DNA from: Acidimicrobiia bacterium
GTDB taxonomy: Bacteria; Actinomycetota; Acidimicrobiia; Acidimicrobiales; Bin134
Reading direction: 5' to 3'
Length of the DNA stretch: 64,000 bases
Assembly (NCBI GenBank): GCA_022822905.1
Contig: JAJDYE010000026.1
Span: forward strand, 37,854-101,853
Below, piece after piece: positions 8,695-17,589 of this stretch. The notes beneath the pieces are model-generated. The model was not told where the DNA came from. It made no database searches and was given only the letters and a program-made list of their open reading frames with translations. The translations under genes were made by a program, and so were the position numbers. Positions within the stretch are counted from its first letter, which is position 1. Every line of letters starts with the position of its first letter.

Positions 8695-11600
8695 TTGTCC
8701 GAACCGTCTGCCCACTACCCCGAGGTCGACCCCAAGCCGTCCTTCCCCGATATCGAGCGCCGGGTTCTGGATTCGTGGGACACCGATGAGACCTTTGCCC
8801 ACTCAGTAGAGCGACGGCCCGCGGGCGATCAGGGCGACAACGAATACGTGTTCTACGACGGGCCACCGTTTGCCAACGGACTCCCCCACCACGGCCACCT
8901 GCTCACCGGCTACGTGAAGGACGTGATCCCCCGTTACCACACCATGCGGGGCCGCCGCGTGGAGCGCCGCTTCGGATGGGACTGCCATGGCCTGCCCGCC
9001 GAGATGGAGGCCGAGAAGGAGCTCTCGGTTTCCGGTCGAGCGGCCATCACCGCCTACGGCGTCGACCAGTTCAACGACTACTGCCGCCAATCGGTGCAGC
9101 GCTACACCCAGGAGTGGGAGACCACCGTGACCCGCCAAGCCCGCTGGGTGGACTTCGAGAACGACTACAAGACCATGGACCTGCCCTACATGGAATCGGT
9201 CATGTGGGCGTTCAAGACGCTGTGGGACAAGGGCCTCGTTTATGAGGCCTATCGGGTGATGCCCTATTCGTGGGCAGCCGAGACCCCGCTCTCCAATTTT
9301 GAGATCCGCTTGGACGATGCCACCCGGCCCCGCCAAGACCCCGCCATCACCGTGGCCTTCGATCTGCGGCCCGAGTCCGGCGACCCTGGGCCGCTGCGCA
9401 TGCTGGCCTGGACAACCACCCCGTGGACCCTTCCGTCCAACCTGATGCTGGTGGTGGGCCCGGACATCGAGTACGCCATCGTGGAGCACGACGGCGGCCA
9501 CGTGGTGTTGGCCGCGGAGACGCTGGCGGACTACGAGGCCGAGATGGGACAAGGCCGGGTGGTGGGCACGGTGGCCGGCGCCGAGTTGGTGGGCCGGCGC
9601 TACCAGCCATTGTTCGACTACTTCGCCCCCTTGGCCGAAGACGGCGCTTTCCAGGTGGTGGGCGCCGACTTCGTGGACACCGCCGAGGGAACCGGCGTTG
9701 TCCACGCCGCCCCCGGATTCGGCGAGGACGACCAGCTGGTAGCCGAGGCCAACGGCGTGCCCGTGGTGGTGCCGGTAGACGATCAGGGCCGCTTCACCGA
9801 GGAGGTGACCGACTGGTCAGGGGTGAACGTGTTCGAGGCCAACAACGGCATCATCGCCCGGCTCAAGGAGCAGGGGCGGATCCTGCGCCACGCCACCTAT
9901 GAGCACAACTACCCCCACTGTTGGCGCACCGACGAGCCCATCATCTACCGGGCGCTCAGCTCGTGGTACGTGCGGGTCACCGAGATCCGCCAGCAGATGC
10001 TGAAGCTGAACCAGCAGATCAACTGGGTGCCCGGTCATGTGCGCGACGGCCGGTTCGGCACCTGGCTGGAGGGGGCTCGCGACTGGTCGATCAGCCGGAA
10101 CCGGTTCTGGGGCTCCCCCATCCCCGTGTGGCGCAGCGACAACCCCGAGTATCCCCGCATCGACGTGTACGGCAGCCTGGATGAGATCGAGCGGGACTTC
10201 GGGGTGCGCCCTGTGGACCTGCACCGCCCGTTCATCGACGAGCTCACCCGGCCCAATCCCGACGACCCCACCGGCCAGTCCACCATGCGGCGGGTGCCCG
10301 AGGTGCTGGACTGCTGGTTCGAGTCGGGGTCGATGCCCTTCGCCCAGGTTCACTACCCGTTCGAGAACAAGGAGTGGTTCGAGCACCACTTCCCGGCCGA
10401 CTTCATCGTGGAGTACATCAACCAGACCCGGGGCTGGTTCTACACCCTCCATGTGCTGGCCTCCGCCCTGTTCGACCGGCCCGCGTTCAACAACGTGATC
10501 TGCCACGGCATCCTGCTCGACGCCAAGGGGCGAAAGCTGTCCAAGAAGCTGAGGAACTACACCGAGCCCGAGGAGATCTTCGCTACCAAAGGCGCCGATG
10601 CGCTGCGCTGGTACTTGATGGGCTCACCCATCGTGCGGGGCGGTGATCTCCGCTTGGACGACTCGGGGATCGACGACGTGCTGCGCCAGGTGATCATCCC
10701 CATCTGGAACGCCTATTACTTCTTCGCCCTCTACGCCAACGCCGACGGCATCCAGGCCAAACCCCGGGCCAACTCCGAGGAGCTCTTGGACCGCTACATC
10801 CTGGCCAAGACCCGGCAGTTGACCGAGGCGGTTACCCAGCGCATGGACGCCTACGACCTGCCCGGTGCCGCGGCCGAGTTGGAGGGGTTCATCGACTCCC
10901 TCAACAACTGGTACATCCGCCGCAGCCGCGACCGGTTCTGGGCCCCCGCCCGGCCGTCGTCGGCCGACGACAAGCAGGATGCCTACGACACCCTGTTCAC
11001 CGTGCTCACCACCCTGGCCCGGTTGCTGGCGCCGTTCCTTCCCTTGGTGTCCGAGGAGATCTACCGGGGGCTCACCGGAGAGTCGAGTGTTCACCTGTGC
11101 GATTGGCCCGACCCCGTCGAGCTTCCCGCCGACCCCCAGCTCGTGGCGGCCATGGACCGGGTGCGCGACGTGTGCTCCACCGGACTGAGAGTTCGAGAAG
11201 ACGAGGGAATTCGGGTTCGACAGCCCCTGCCCTCGCTCACCGTGGCCGGCCGAGAGGCCGACACGCTGGCGCCGTTCACCGCCTTGATTGCCGACGAGGT
11301 GAACGTGAAAGACGTCCGTCTCAGCGACGATCTGGCCGCCTACGGGCAGTTCGTGCTCCGGCCCAACGGCCAGGAACTGGGCCCGCGACTGGGCAAGGAC
11401 GTGCAGGGGGTGTTCGCCGCCGCCCGGGAAGGCCAGTGGGAGCTCACTTCCGACGGCTCGGTGGCGGTGGCCGGCCACACCCTGTCGGAGAGCGAGTTCG
11501 ATTTGGCCTTGAATCCGGTGGAGGGCACCACTGCGGCGGCGCTGCGCACCAACGACGCCCTAGTGGCCCTTGACACTGCGGTGAGCGGTGAGCTGGCTGC

Positions 11601-11865
11601 CGAGGGCATCGCCCGCGACGTGGTCCGGGTGATCCAAGCCGAGCGCAAGAATCAAGACCTGGACGTCACCGATCGGATCACGCTGGCCTTGACCGCGGGG
11701 CCCGACATCATCGAGGCAGTCCAGGCCCACCAGACCTATGTGTGCGAGCAAGTGCTGGCCGTAGGCGACCCGGACCTCATTGTTTCGGAGGCGGCCGCGG
11801 CGATGGCCGACGAAACCGCGATCGACGCGGGCCGGTTGCAGATCCGCTTAGCGAAAGCCGGTTAG
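8695..11865 (+). CDS. ileS: isoleucyl-tRNA synthetase
   Basis: This class Ia synthetase (about 1056 aa) charges tRNA-Ile. The HIGH-type signature is PPFANGLPHHGHLLTG near residue 60 and the KMSKS loop is GRKLSKKLRNY near residue 613. The CP1 editing domain contains LAWTTTPWTLPSNLML and GTGVVHAAPGFGEDD. Length and motifs fit the eukaryote-like IleS2 type found in actinobacteria, with no C-terminal zinc finger. TTG 8695 is chosen because GGAGG lies 4 bases upstream, but in-frame ATGs at 8650 and 8680 are possible. It is the only plus-strand gene between 6.4 and 29.5 kb and ends 6 bp from convergent sepF. No T-box core motif was found upstream. Confidence 0.96.
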   Translation: MSEPSAHYPEVDPKPSFPDIERRVLDSWDTDETFAHSVERRPAGDQGDNEYVFYDGPPFANGLPHHGHLLTGYVKDVIPRYHTMRGRRVERRFGWDCHGLPAEMEAEKELSVSGRAAITAYGVDQFNDYCRQSVQRYTQEWETTVTRQARWVDFENDYKTMDLPYMESVMWAFKTLWDKGLVYEAYRVMPYSWAAETPLSNFEIRLDDATRPRQDPAITVAFDLRPESGDPGPLRMLAWTTTPWTLPSNLMLVVGPDIEYAIVEHDGGHVVLAAETLADYEAEMGQGRVVGTVAGAELVGRRYQPLFDYFAPLAEDGAFQVVGADFVDTAEGTGVVHAAPGFGEDDQLVAEANGVPVVVPVDDQGRFTEEVTDWSGVNVFEANNGIIARLKEQGRILRHATYEHNYPHCWRTDEPIIYRALSSWYVRVTEIRQQMLKLNQQINWVPGHVRDGRFGTWLEGARDWSISRNRFWGSPIPVWRSDNPEYPRIDVYGSLDEIERDFGVRPVDLHRPFIDELTRPNPDDPTGQSTMRRVPEVLDCWFESGSMPFAQVHYPFENKEWFEHHFPADFIVEYINQTRGWFYTLHVLASALFDRPAFNNVICHGILLDAKGRKLSKKLRNYTEPEEIFATKGADALRWYLMGSPIVRGGDLRLDDSGIDDVLRQVIIPIWNAYYFFALYANADGIQAKPRANSEELLDRYILAKTRQLTEAVTQRMDAYDLPGAAAELEGFIDSLNNWYIRRSRDRFWAPARPSSADDKQDAYDTLFTVLTTLARLLAPFLPLVSEEIYRGLTGESSVHLCDWPDPVELPADPQLVAAMDRVRDVCSTGLRVREDEGIRVRQPLPSLTVAGREADTLAPFTALIADEVNVKDVRLSDDLAAYGQFVLRPNGQELGPRLGKDVQGVFAAAREGQWELTSDGSVAVAGHTLSESEFDLALNPVEGTTAAALRTNDALVALDTAVSGELAAEGIARDVVRVIQAERKNQDLDVTDRITLALTAGPDIIEAVQAHQTYVCEQVLAVGDPDLIVSEAAAAMADETAIDAGRLQIRLAKAG

Positions 11866-11871
11866 CAAGCG

Positions 11872-12393
11872 TCAGCCGTTGTTCTGGTAGTCGGCCTGCT
11901 CCATGCGGCGGCGCTCCTCGGCCGACACCTCCACATTGGTGGGGGTCAGCAGATACACATGGTCGGCCACCCGCTCCATGCGGCCGTCCAGTCCGTAGCA
12001 CAGGCCGCTGGAGAAGTCGATGAGCCGGCGGGCCACCTCCCGGCTGCTGTGCTGCAAGTTCACGATGACCGCTTGCCCGCCTCGGAAGCAGTCCGCCACA
12101 TCCTTGGCGTCGTCGAACGACATCGGGGTGACCACCGACGGCTTGGAGGAGGTAGAGGGGATGGGGCGGACGAAGCTGGTCCGAGGTTGCTCAGCGGTCC
12201 CTTCGCCCTCTGGATGGTCGCCGGCGGGAACGGGGCGGACCGAGCCGACATCGGGGCCCATCTGATACTGCTCATCAGGCGTCTGAGACACGAGGCGCAT
12301 GTCGGATTCCTGCTCGGCATACCCTCCAGGAGCGAACTCCTCCTCGGTTCCGAATCCGAGCCAGAACTTGGTTTTCTGCCACACGGACGACAT
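11872..12393 (-). CDS. sepF: cell division protein SepF
   Basis: SepF anchors FtsZ to the membrane and is essential where FtsA is absent, as in actinobacteria. This 173-residue copy starts MSSVWQKTKFWLGFGTEEEF, an amphipathic N-terminal helix expected to bind membrane. A disordered proline/glutamate-rich linker follows, then the SepF core (VVTPMSFDDAKDVADCFRGG, VIVNLQHSSREVARRLIDF, SGLCYGLDGRMERVADHVYLLTP). ATG 12393 is the start. The gene lies two genes downstream of ftsZ, as in other actinobacteria. The usual yggT and divIVA genes next to it are missing here and it instead faces ileS. Confidence 0.94.
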   Translation of the reverse strand: MSSVWQKTKFWLGFGTEEEFAPGGYAEQESDMRLVSQTPDEQYQMGPDVGSVRPVPAGDHPEGEGTAEQPRTSFVRPIPSTSSKPSVVTPMSFDDAKDVADCFRGGQAVIVNLQHSSREVARRLIDFSSGLCYGLDGRMERVADHVYLLTPTNVEVSAEERRRMEQADYQNNG

Positions 12394-12491
12394 GGGCTCA
12401 TCCCCTTTCGGCAGTGGATCACTTAGCCTTTCCGATGGTACAGGAAGCAGCCCCCAGTTTCGGGGAGGGGGGCGCAGTAGTTGGAAGACGC

Positions 12492-13151
12492 TCAGCTGGG
12501 GCGAGGTCCGAACAACGCGGTGCCCACTCTTACCATGGTGGCACCTTCTTCGACGGCAACCTCCATGTCGTCGGTCATTCCCATCGAGAGCTCGGCCAGG
12601 CCGAGGTCTTCGGCCTGGGACGCCAGCAGGCGAAAGCCAGGGCGGGCCTCTTCTGGCGGCCCCGGCGCACCAACCGCCATCAGACCGGCCACTTCCAGAC
12701 CGGCGTCGCGGCAGTGCTGCACCAGCCCGGCCGTGTCCTCGGGACCACAACCGCCCCGGCCCCCCTTGCCGGCGATGTCCACCTGCACCAGCACCCGGGC
12801 CCCCGGCGCCCGCCGAGCGATCTCGGCGGCCAGTTCGGGGCGGTCCACGCTCTGCCAGAGGTGGACCAAGTTGGCGATCTTGCGGATCTTGTTGCGCTGC
12901 AATCGACCGATGAAGTGCCAGCGGGGTTGAAGCGCGGCTTCAGGCTGGGTGCTCAAGCCGCCTGCTTTGGCCAGCAGTTCTTGGGCGTAGTTCTCACCAA
13001 CGTCGGCCAGGCCTGCTTCGATTGCCGCGGCCACCGCATCAGGGCCGAAGCCCTTGGTCACCGCCACCACCCGTACTTGACCGCCCCCGGCTCGGGACAA
13101 CCGGTCTCGCAGAGCGCCTAGGCGGTCGGCTACCTCTGCGGCGCTGATCAA
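12492..13151 (-). CDS. YggS/PROSC-family PLP-binding protein
   Basis: This 219-residue fold III pyridoxal-phosphate protein belongs to the YggS/PLPBP family involved in PLP homeostasis. The PLP lysine lies in VRVVAVTKGFGPDAV. Other family motifs are LADVGENYAQELLAK, RWHFIGRLQRNKIRKIANLV, VLVQVDIAGKGGRGG, VAGLMAVGAPGPP and LSMGMTDDMEVAVEEGATMVRVGTALFG. It starts at 13151, about 20 bp after ftsZ ends, and is probably in the same transcript. The location between ftsZ and sepF is conserved in actinobacteria, although its contribution to division is not established. Confidence 0.94.
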   Translation of the reverse strand: MISAAEVADRLGALRDRLSRAGGGQVRVVAVTKGFGPDAVAAAIEAGLADVGENYAQELLAKAGGLSTQPEAALQPRWHFIGRLQRNKIRKIANLVHLWQSVDRPELAAEIARRAPGARVLVQVDIAGKGGRGGCGPEDTAGLVQHCRDAGLEVAGLMAVGAPGPPEEARPGFRLLASQAEDLGLAELSMGMTDDMEVAVEEGATMVRVGTALFGPRPS

Positions 13152-13173
13152 ATCAATGTCTCAGCTGGCCGGG

Positions 13174-14259
13174 CTACCGGAGAAAGGAGGGGATGTCGAA
13201 CTCGTCGTCGACTTCAGACGACAGCAGGTCGTCGTCGGCGTCGCCGAACACATCGGGTACTCCTGAAGCGCCCTCTGCGTCGGCGGCCGTCATCCGGGTG
13301 GCCCGCTCGCCCTCCCACCGGTCGAAACCGGCGGCGATCACGGTGACTCGGATGTGGTCGCCCATCGACTCGTCCACCACGGTGCCGAAGATGATGTTGG
13401 CATCGGGGTGGGCAACGCCCTGGACGATCTCTGCGGCCTCGTTCACCTCGAAGATGCCCAGATCGGCACCGCCCGAGATGCTCAGCAGGATCCCGCGAGC
13501 GCCTTCGATCGAGGCCTCGAGGAGCGGGCTGGCAATGGCCTTGCGGGCCGCACTCACGGCCTTCCCCTCGCCGGAGGAGATGCCCACACCCATGAGCGCG
13601 GAACCAGCGTCCTGCATCACCATGCGCACATCGGCGAAGTCGGTGTTGATGAGCCCCGGAGTGGTGATGAGGTCGGTGATGCCCTGAACGCCGTGCAGCA
13701 ATACCTCATCGGCTTTCTGGAACGCCTCCACCACCGACGTGTGGTCGTCGGAAATGGTGAGGAGTCGATCGTTGGGAATGACGATTTGGGTGTCGACCTT
13801 GTCTCTGAGGGCCTGGATGCCGCTTTCGGCCTGAACCGACCGGCGGCGACCTTCGAAGCCGAACGGTCGGGTAACCACCGCGATGGTGAGCGCGCCGAGG
13901 CTCTTGGAGATCTCCGCAATGATCGGAGCAGCTCCGGTGCCCGTGCCGCCACCCTCTCCCGCGGTGATGAACACCATGTCGGCGCCGCTGAGCGCCTCTT
14001 CGATCTCCTTGCGGTGATCGGTGGCCGCTTGGGAGCCGACCTCCGGGTCGCTGCCCGCGCCCAAACCTCGGGTCAGCTCTCGACCAATGTCGAGCTTGAC
14101 CTCAGCAGAGCTCATGAGCAGCGCCTGGGCATCGGTATTGACGGCGACGAACTCAACGCCGCGCAGGCCAGCTTCGATCATGCGGTCGACTGCGTTAACA
14201 CCGCCGCCGCCGACGCCGATGACCTTGATAACCGCTAGATAATTCTGGGGATCAGCCAT
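13174..14259 (-). CDS. ftsZ: cell division GTPase FtsZ
   Basis: FtsZ is the tubulin-like GTPase that forms the division ring. The 361-residue protein has the nucleotide-binding [15 protein letters not shown] at the N-terminus, the tubulin signature [15 protein letters not shown], and the T7 catalytic loop [13 protein letters not shown]. The C-terminal peptide [11 protein letters not shown] is the conserved tail that binds SepF and other partners. Start ATG is at 14259. It is preceded by a 107-bp AT-richer leader with direct repeats, suggesting its own promoter within the dcw cluster. Confidence 0.98.
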   Translation of the reverse strand: MADPQNYLAVIKVIGVGGGGVNAVDRMIEAGLRGVEFVAVNTDAQALLMSSAEVKLDIGRELTRGLGAGSDPEVGSQAATDHRKEIEEALSGADMVFITAGEGGGTGTGAAPIIAEISKSLGALTIAVVTRPFGFEGRRRSVQAESGIQALRDKVDTQIVIPNDRLLTISDDHTSVVEAFQKADEVLLHGVQGITDLITTPGLINTDFADVRMVMQDAGSALMGVGISSGEGKAVSAARKAIASPLLEASIEGARGILLSISGGADLGIFEVNEAAEIVQGVAHPDANIIFGTVVDESMGDHIRVTVIAAGFDRWEGERATRMTAADAEGASGVPDVFGDADDDLLSSEVDDEFDIPSFLR

Positions 14260-14366
14260 GGTGATTCCTCACTCCAAAAGCCCAAAACTTCACTCTCTAC
14301 TTTTGGTTGATATGAACGAAGAGTTGAGGCTTTAGAACCTATTCCTCTAGTTGAGGTGTATCTAGC
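14260..14366 (-). promoter_or_regulatory. ftsQ-ftsZ intergenic leader with direct repeats
   Basis: This 107-bp gap is the largest break in the mur-fts part of the cluster and is clearly more AT-rich than its flanks. It contains the 8-bp direct repeat AGTTGAGG (plus-strand reading) at 14322-14329 and 14349-14356, spaced 27 bp. An additional ftsZ promoter between ftsQ and ftsZ is common in bacteria. The repeat could be a regulator site, but no convincing -35/-10 pair was identified. Confidence 0.4.
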
Positions 14367-15266
14367 TTACGAGCAGTCGTCGATTGGGGTCAAGGCGGGA
14401 AGTTCCGGGATGCTCAGATCCACGATCTCCACGCAACTCATATCAACTTCGGCCAGTATTCGGGCTAGTGAATCGGCTTTTCCGTGAGGATCGTCTTGGG
14501 CGCCCCAGTGGGCCCGCCCTTCACCGGGCAGATCCACAACCACCTTCCCATCCATCAGAGAAATCGCCCCGATGTCCCTTTGTTGAACAGGTATGAGCGC
14601 CTCGCTCACCTCCAACAGAGGCAGGGCCAACCCGTGCAGCCAACCGCCGGGCTGGGGAACCGGGGTGAACTGCACTACCGGCAGAGCACCGCGAACCGGA
14701 TTCACTTGAAGCACCCTTCCCTCACGGTCGACCAACGCCCACTCCTCGCCAACGGGAATCTGGGCCACGGCCTCGCGCTCGGTGATGTCGAACGTGACCT
14801 TGCCCCCCCACGTCCGGCTGGAACGAACTTGATCCACCCAAGGAAGCGCAGCGATCGATCTACGGGGGCCAGACAAGTCCAAGCCCAACAGCGGTGTCCC
14901 CAGCTCGATACCCGCCGCCTCCAAGACTTGGGCGGTGCTGGTGCGCCCGGCTCCGATGACCTCGATCTCGTCGACGTCCATGAGGCGACTCTGGGTGACG
15001 CCGTATGCCGCAGCCGCTAACACGGCGATGACCCCGATAGAGATCCACACTCGAAGACGCCGCCGAGTCCGGACGCCGGTGCGCCGGGCCTGGATGCGGG
15101 GATCGACCTGAGGCTTAGGGCTCCCTGATTGGCCCTCGGGCGGGTCGACCTGGGGCTTAGGGCTCTTCGGAGGTTCCGCAGGAAGGTCTACTTGAGGCTT
15201 AGGGCTCTCCGGCTTGCCTTCCGGCTGGTCCTCGGGCGGATCTTGAGTGGGCTTATCAGAGGACAC
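14367..15266 (-). CDS. ftsQ: cell division protein FtsQ/DivIB
   Basis: This 299-residue bitopic protein has a long cytoplasmic N-terminus with repeated Lys-Pro-Gln-Val-Asp units (SPKPQVDLPAEPPK, SPKPQVDPPEGQSG, SPKPQVDPRIQA), a basic stretch, one membrane segment (VWISIGVIAVLAAAAYGVT), then the POTRA domain (RLMDVDEIEVIGAGRTSTAQ) and FtsQ domain (WVDQVRSSRTWGGKVTFDITEREAVAQIP). FtsQ links early and late divisome proteins through FtsB/FtsL. GTG 15266 is the start, one base after the murB stop. The triplicated 14-15-residue cytoplasmic repeat is a local peculiarity. Confidence 0.92.
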   Translation of the reverse strand: MSSDKPTQDPPEDQPEGKPESPKPQVDLPAEPPKSPKPQVDPPEGQSGSPKPQVDPRIQARRTGVRTRRRLRVWISIGVIAVLAAAAYGVTQSRLMDVDEIEVIGAGRTSTAQVLEAAGIELGTPLLGLDLSGPRRSIAALPWVDQVRSSRTWGGKVTFDITEREAVAQIPVGEEWALVDREGRVLQVNPVRGALPVVQFTPVPQPGGWLHGLALPLLEVSEALIPVQQRDIGAISLMDGKVVVDLPGEGRAHWGAQDDPHGKADSLARILAEVDMSCVEIVDLSIPELPALTPIDDCS

Positions 15267-15267
15267 T

Positions 15268-16215
15268 TCAGCCTGCCTGACCTGCCCATGGACCAGCTCC
15301 GAAACCCACGAGACGGGTCTCGGGCCGCAGCGTCACATCGAATTCAGCGAGGACGCGTTCGAACACCTCGCCCATAAGGGCGTGGAGATCATCGGCGGTG
15401 CCGTTCCGGTCGGCAATGAAGAAGTTGGCGTGCTTGTTTGAAACCGAGGCAGTCCCCACCCGATGCCCCTTGAGTCCGGCCGCTTCGATGATCCGGCCCG
15501 CGCTGTCGCCCTCCGGGTTGGTGAACACCGAGCCTGCGTTCTGCCCTCCCGGCTGGTTCTCGCGCCTCCACGCCACGATCTCGGCGATGGTGGCCTGGGA
15601 TGATTCTGCATCACCAGTGGCCAGGCCCATCTCGGCTCCCAGCACCATGTGGTGTTCGGCCAGCGCCGAGCTCCGGTAGCCCAGTTCCAGCCGCCCCGGC
15701 GCCCACTGCTCGACGCAGCCGCGCCGCAGGTCGAGGACCTCGGCTTGCACCAGCGTTGCGGCCATGTCTGAACCATGGCCGCCGGCATTCATGCGGACCG
15801 CTCCCCCCAGCGATCCCGGCACCCCCACTGCCCACTCGAATCCGGTCAGCCCTGCGGCCGCGCTTTGGCGAGCAAGAACTGGCAGACCCGACGCCGCCCC
15901 CGCTTTGAGGTGCAAGCCGTTGACCTCCACCCAGTCGTATCCCGCGCCCAGCCAAATGGCCACACCGTCGAAACCGGCCTCGGCCACCAACATGTTGGAG
16001 CCCTTGCCCACCACCAGCACGTCAGGGCAGTGGGCGGCCACCGCTTTGGCCATCGCCGCAACATCAGCATCCACGGGGAGCGTCACGCCCACCCGGGCCG
16101 CGCCGCCGACGCGATAGGTGGTGTCGGGTCCGATCGGGCGCTCCCGGCTCACCGCCTGCTCCCCCAACACGCCAGCCAAGTCTTGGGCCAGCCGATCCCA
16201 GCGAAGCGCGCTCAT
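15268..16215 (-). CDS. murB: UDP-N-acetylenolpyruvoylglucosamine reductase
   Basis: MurB is the FAD/NADPH enzyme that makes UDP-MurNAc. The 315-residue protein has the FAD-binding motifs YRVGGAARVGVTLP and LVVGKGSNMLVAEAGF, the substrate motif WAVGVPGSLGGAVRMNAG, the catalytic-region LGYRSSALAEHH, and the C-terminal NAGSVFTNPEGDSAGRIIEA with KHANFFI. The arrangement lacking the extra type I insert is consistent with a type II MurB, which is an inference from length. It overlaps the end of murC by 4 bp (ATGA). Confidence 0.96.
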   Translation of the reverse strand: MSALRWDRLAQDLAGVLGEQAVSRERPIGPDTTYRVGGAARVGVTLPVDADVAAMAKAVAAHCPDVLVVGKGSNMLVAEAGFDGVAIWLGAGYDWVEVNGLHLKAGAASGLPVLARQSAAAGLTGFEWAVGVPGSLGGAVRMNAGGHGSDMAATLVQAEVLDLRRGCVEQWAPGRLELGYRSSALAEHHMVLGAEMGLATGDAESSQATIAEIVAWRRENQPGGQNAGSVFTNPEGDSAGRIIEAAGLKGHRVGTASVSNKHANFFIADRNGTADDLHALMGEVFERVLAEFDVTLRPETRLVGFGAGPWAGQAG

Positions 16216-17585
16216 CGGCGTCCCGCGAGCATCGAGATCACCTGGTCGGGCAGCTTGGTCAGATCACCGGCCCCCAGGGTCAAACACAGATCCTGTGACC
16301 GCAGCACCTCGGCCAATCGGGTGGCGACGTCGTCGAGGCGAGGCACATAGGCAACGTCGCATTCGGGGTGGGCCTCGGCTACTGCCCGCCAGACCAACTC
16401 ACCCGACACATCGGGAATGGGCATTTCACCGGCGGAGTAGATGTCGGTGATGATCACCACGTCGGCGGCCTGGAAACTATGGGCGAATTCCGACCAAAGC
16501 TGCGAGGTCCGGGTGTAGCGGTGGGGCTGGAACACGCACACCACCCGGTCCCACCCCCCTTCGGATGCTGTCTTCAGCGAGCAGGCCACCTCGGTGGGCA
16601 GGTGGGCATAGTCGTCGATGAACTCGACTCCGGCGGCCTCTCCCCGCGATTCGAACCGGCGGGTCACACCCCCGAAGTCGGCCAGCGCCGCCGCGGCATC
16701 GGTTCCGTCGATCCCCAGTTGGCAGGCCATGGCCAGCGCTCCCGTGGCGTTGAGCGCGTTGTGGTCTCCGGGCATGGACACGGTTACCGGGCCGAGCACA
16801 TCGCCGCGGAACGAAACCTCTCCATCGATGGAGTGCCGATGGCGCCGCAGGAGTCGCCAGCGGTAGTCGGCCTCGGGGCCGGTTCCGTAGAGAACCCGGG
16901 GGCAGCCCTCCGAGGCCTTCATGGCGCCGGGGTCGTTGGCGCACACCACCAGCCCATCGGCGGCACCGGCGCAGAACCGGGCGAACTCGGCCTCCAGTTC
17001 GTTTACTGGGCGATCGCGGCGCAAATGGTCGGGCTCCACGCTGGTGAGCACCGCCCGGTTAACGCTCAACTCGCCAAAGGTCCCGTCGCTCTCGTCGGCC
17101 TCCACCACGAACCAAGGGCTCTGCGACCAGCGAGCCCCGATGCTGCCATCAGCCATCACCGCGCCGACCACGTAGCTGGGATCGGCACCTACCGCCAACA
17201 GCACATGGGACAGCATGGCGGCGGTGGTGGTCTTGCCGTGGGTGCCGGCCACCGCCACCGTGGATCTCAGCGCGGTGATCGCGGTCAGGATCTGCGCCCG
17301 GCGATAGAGGGGGATGCCCGCCTGTGCAGCCGCGACCACCTCGGGATTGTCGTCGCCCACGGCGGTGGACCGGGCCACTAGATCGGCGCCGGAGACCTGG
17401 GCCGCGTCGTGACCGACAAAAACTTCGACCCCGACCTCCCGCAGGCGGTGGAGCACCGGTGAGTCGACCGAGTCGCTGCCGCTGACCCGACACCCCAGCC
17501 CATGCAACACCACGGCAATAGCCGACATCCCCGCCCCGCCCACTCCTAAGAGATGAACCCGGGTTGTGGGGCTCAAATCGACCAT
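16212..17585 (-). CDS. murC: UDP-N-acetylmuramate-L-alanine ligase
   Basis: MurC is the first Mur ligase and adds L-Ala to UDP-MurNAc. From the ATG at 17585 (MVDLSPTTRVHLLGVGGAG) the protein is about 457 aa. The N-terminal Rossmann motif HLLGVGGAGMSAIA, ATP loop VAGTHGKTTTAAML, central motif VVEADESDGTF and DHNALNATGALAMA are present. In the C-terminal domain, VCVFQPHRYTRT and LTLGAGDL match the family. An in-frame ATG exists at 17633 but lies inside murG, while the chosen start follows the murG stop by 4 bp. Confidence 0.96.
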   Translation of the reverse strand: MVDLSPTTRVHLLGVGGAGMSAIAVVLHGLGCRVSGSDSVDSPVLHRLREVGVEVFVGHDAAQVSGADLVARSTAVGDDNPEVVAAAQAGIPLYRRAQILTAITALRSTVAVAGTHGKTTTAAMLSHVLLAVGADPSYVVGAVMADGSIGARWSQSPWFVVEADESDGTFGELSVNRAVLTSVEPDHLRRDRPVNELEAEFARFCAGAADGLVVCANDPGAMKASEGCPRVLYGTGPEADYRWRLLRRHRHSIDGEVSFRGDVLGPVTVSMPGDHNALNATGALAMACQLGIDGTDAAAALADFGGVTRRFESRGEAAGVEFIDDYAHLPTEVACSLKTASEGGWDRVVCVFQPHRYTRTSQLWSEFAHSFQAADVVIITDIYSAGEMPIPDVSGELVWRAVAEAHPECDVAYVPRLDDVATRLAEVLRSQDLCLTLGAGDLTKLPDQVISMLAGRR

Positions 17586-17589
17586 GGCC

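Noticed and set aside
8803..9705. Minus-strand open frame opposite ileS (300 codons)
   Set aside because: Shadow of the high-GC ileS codons; no motif and no ribosome site.
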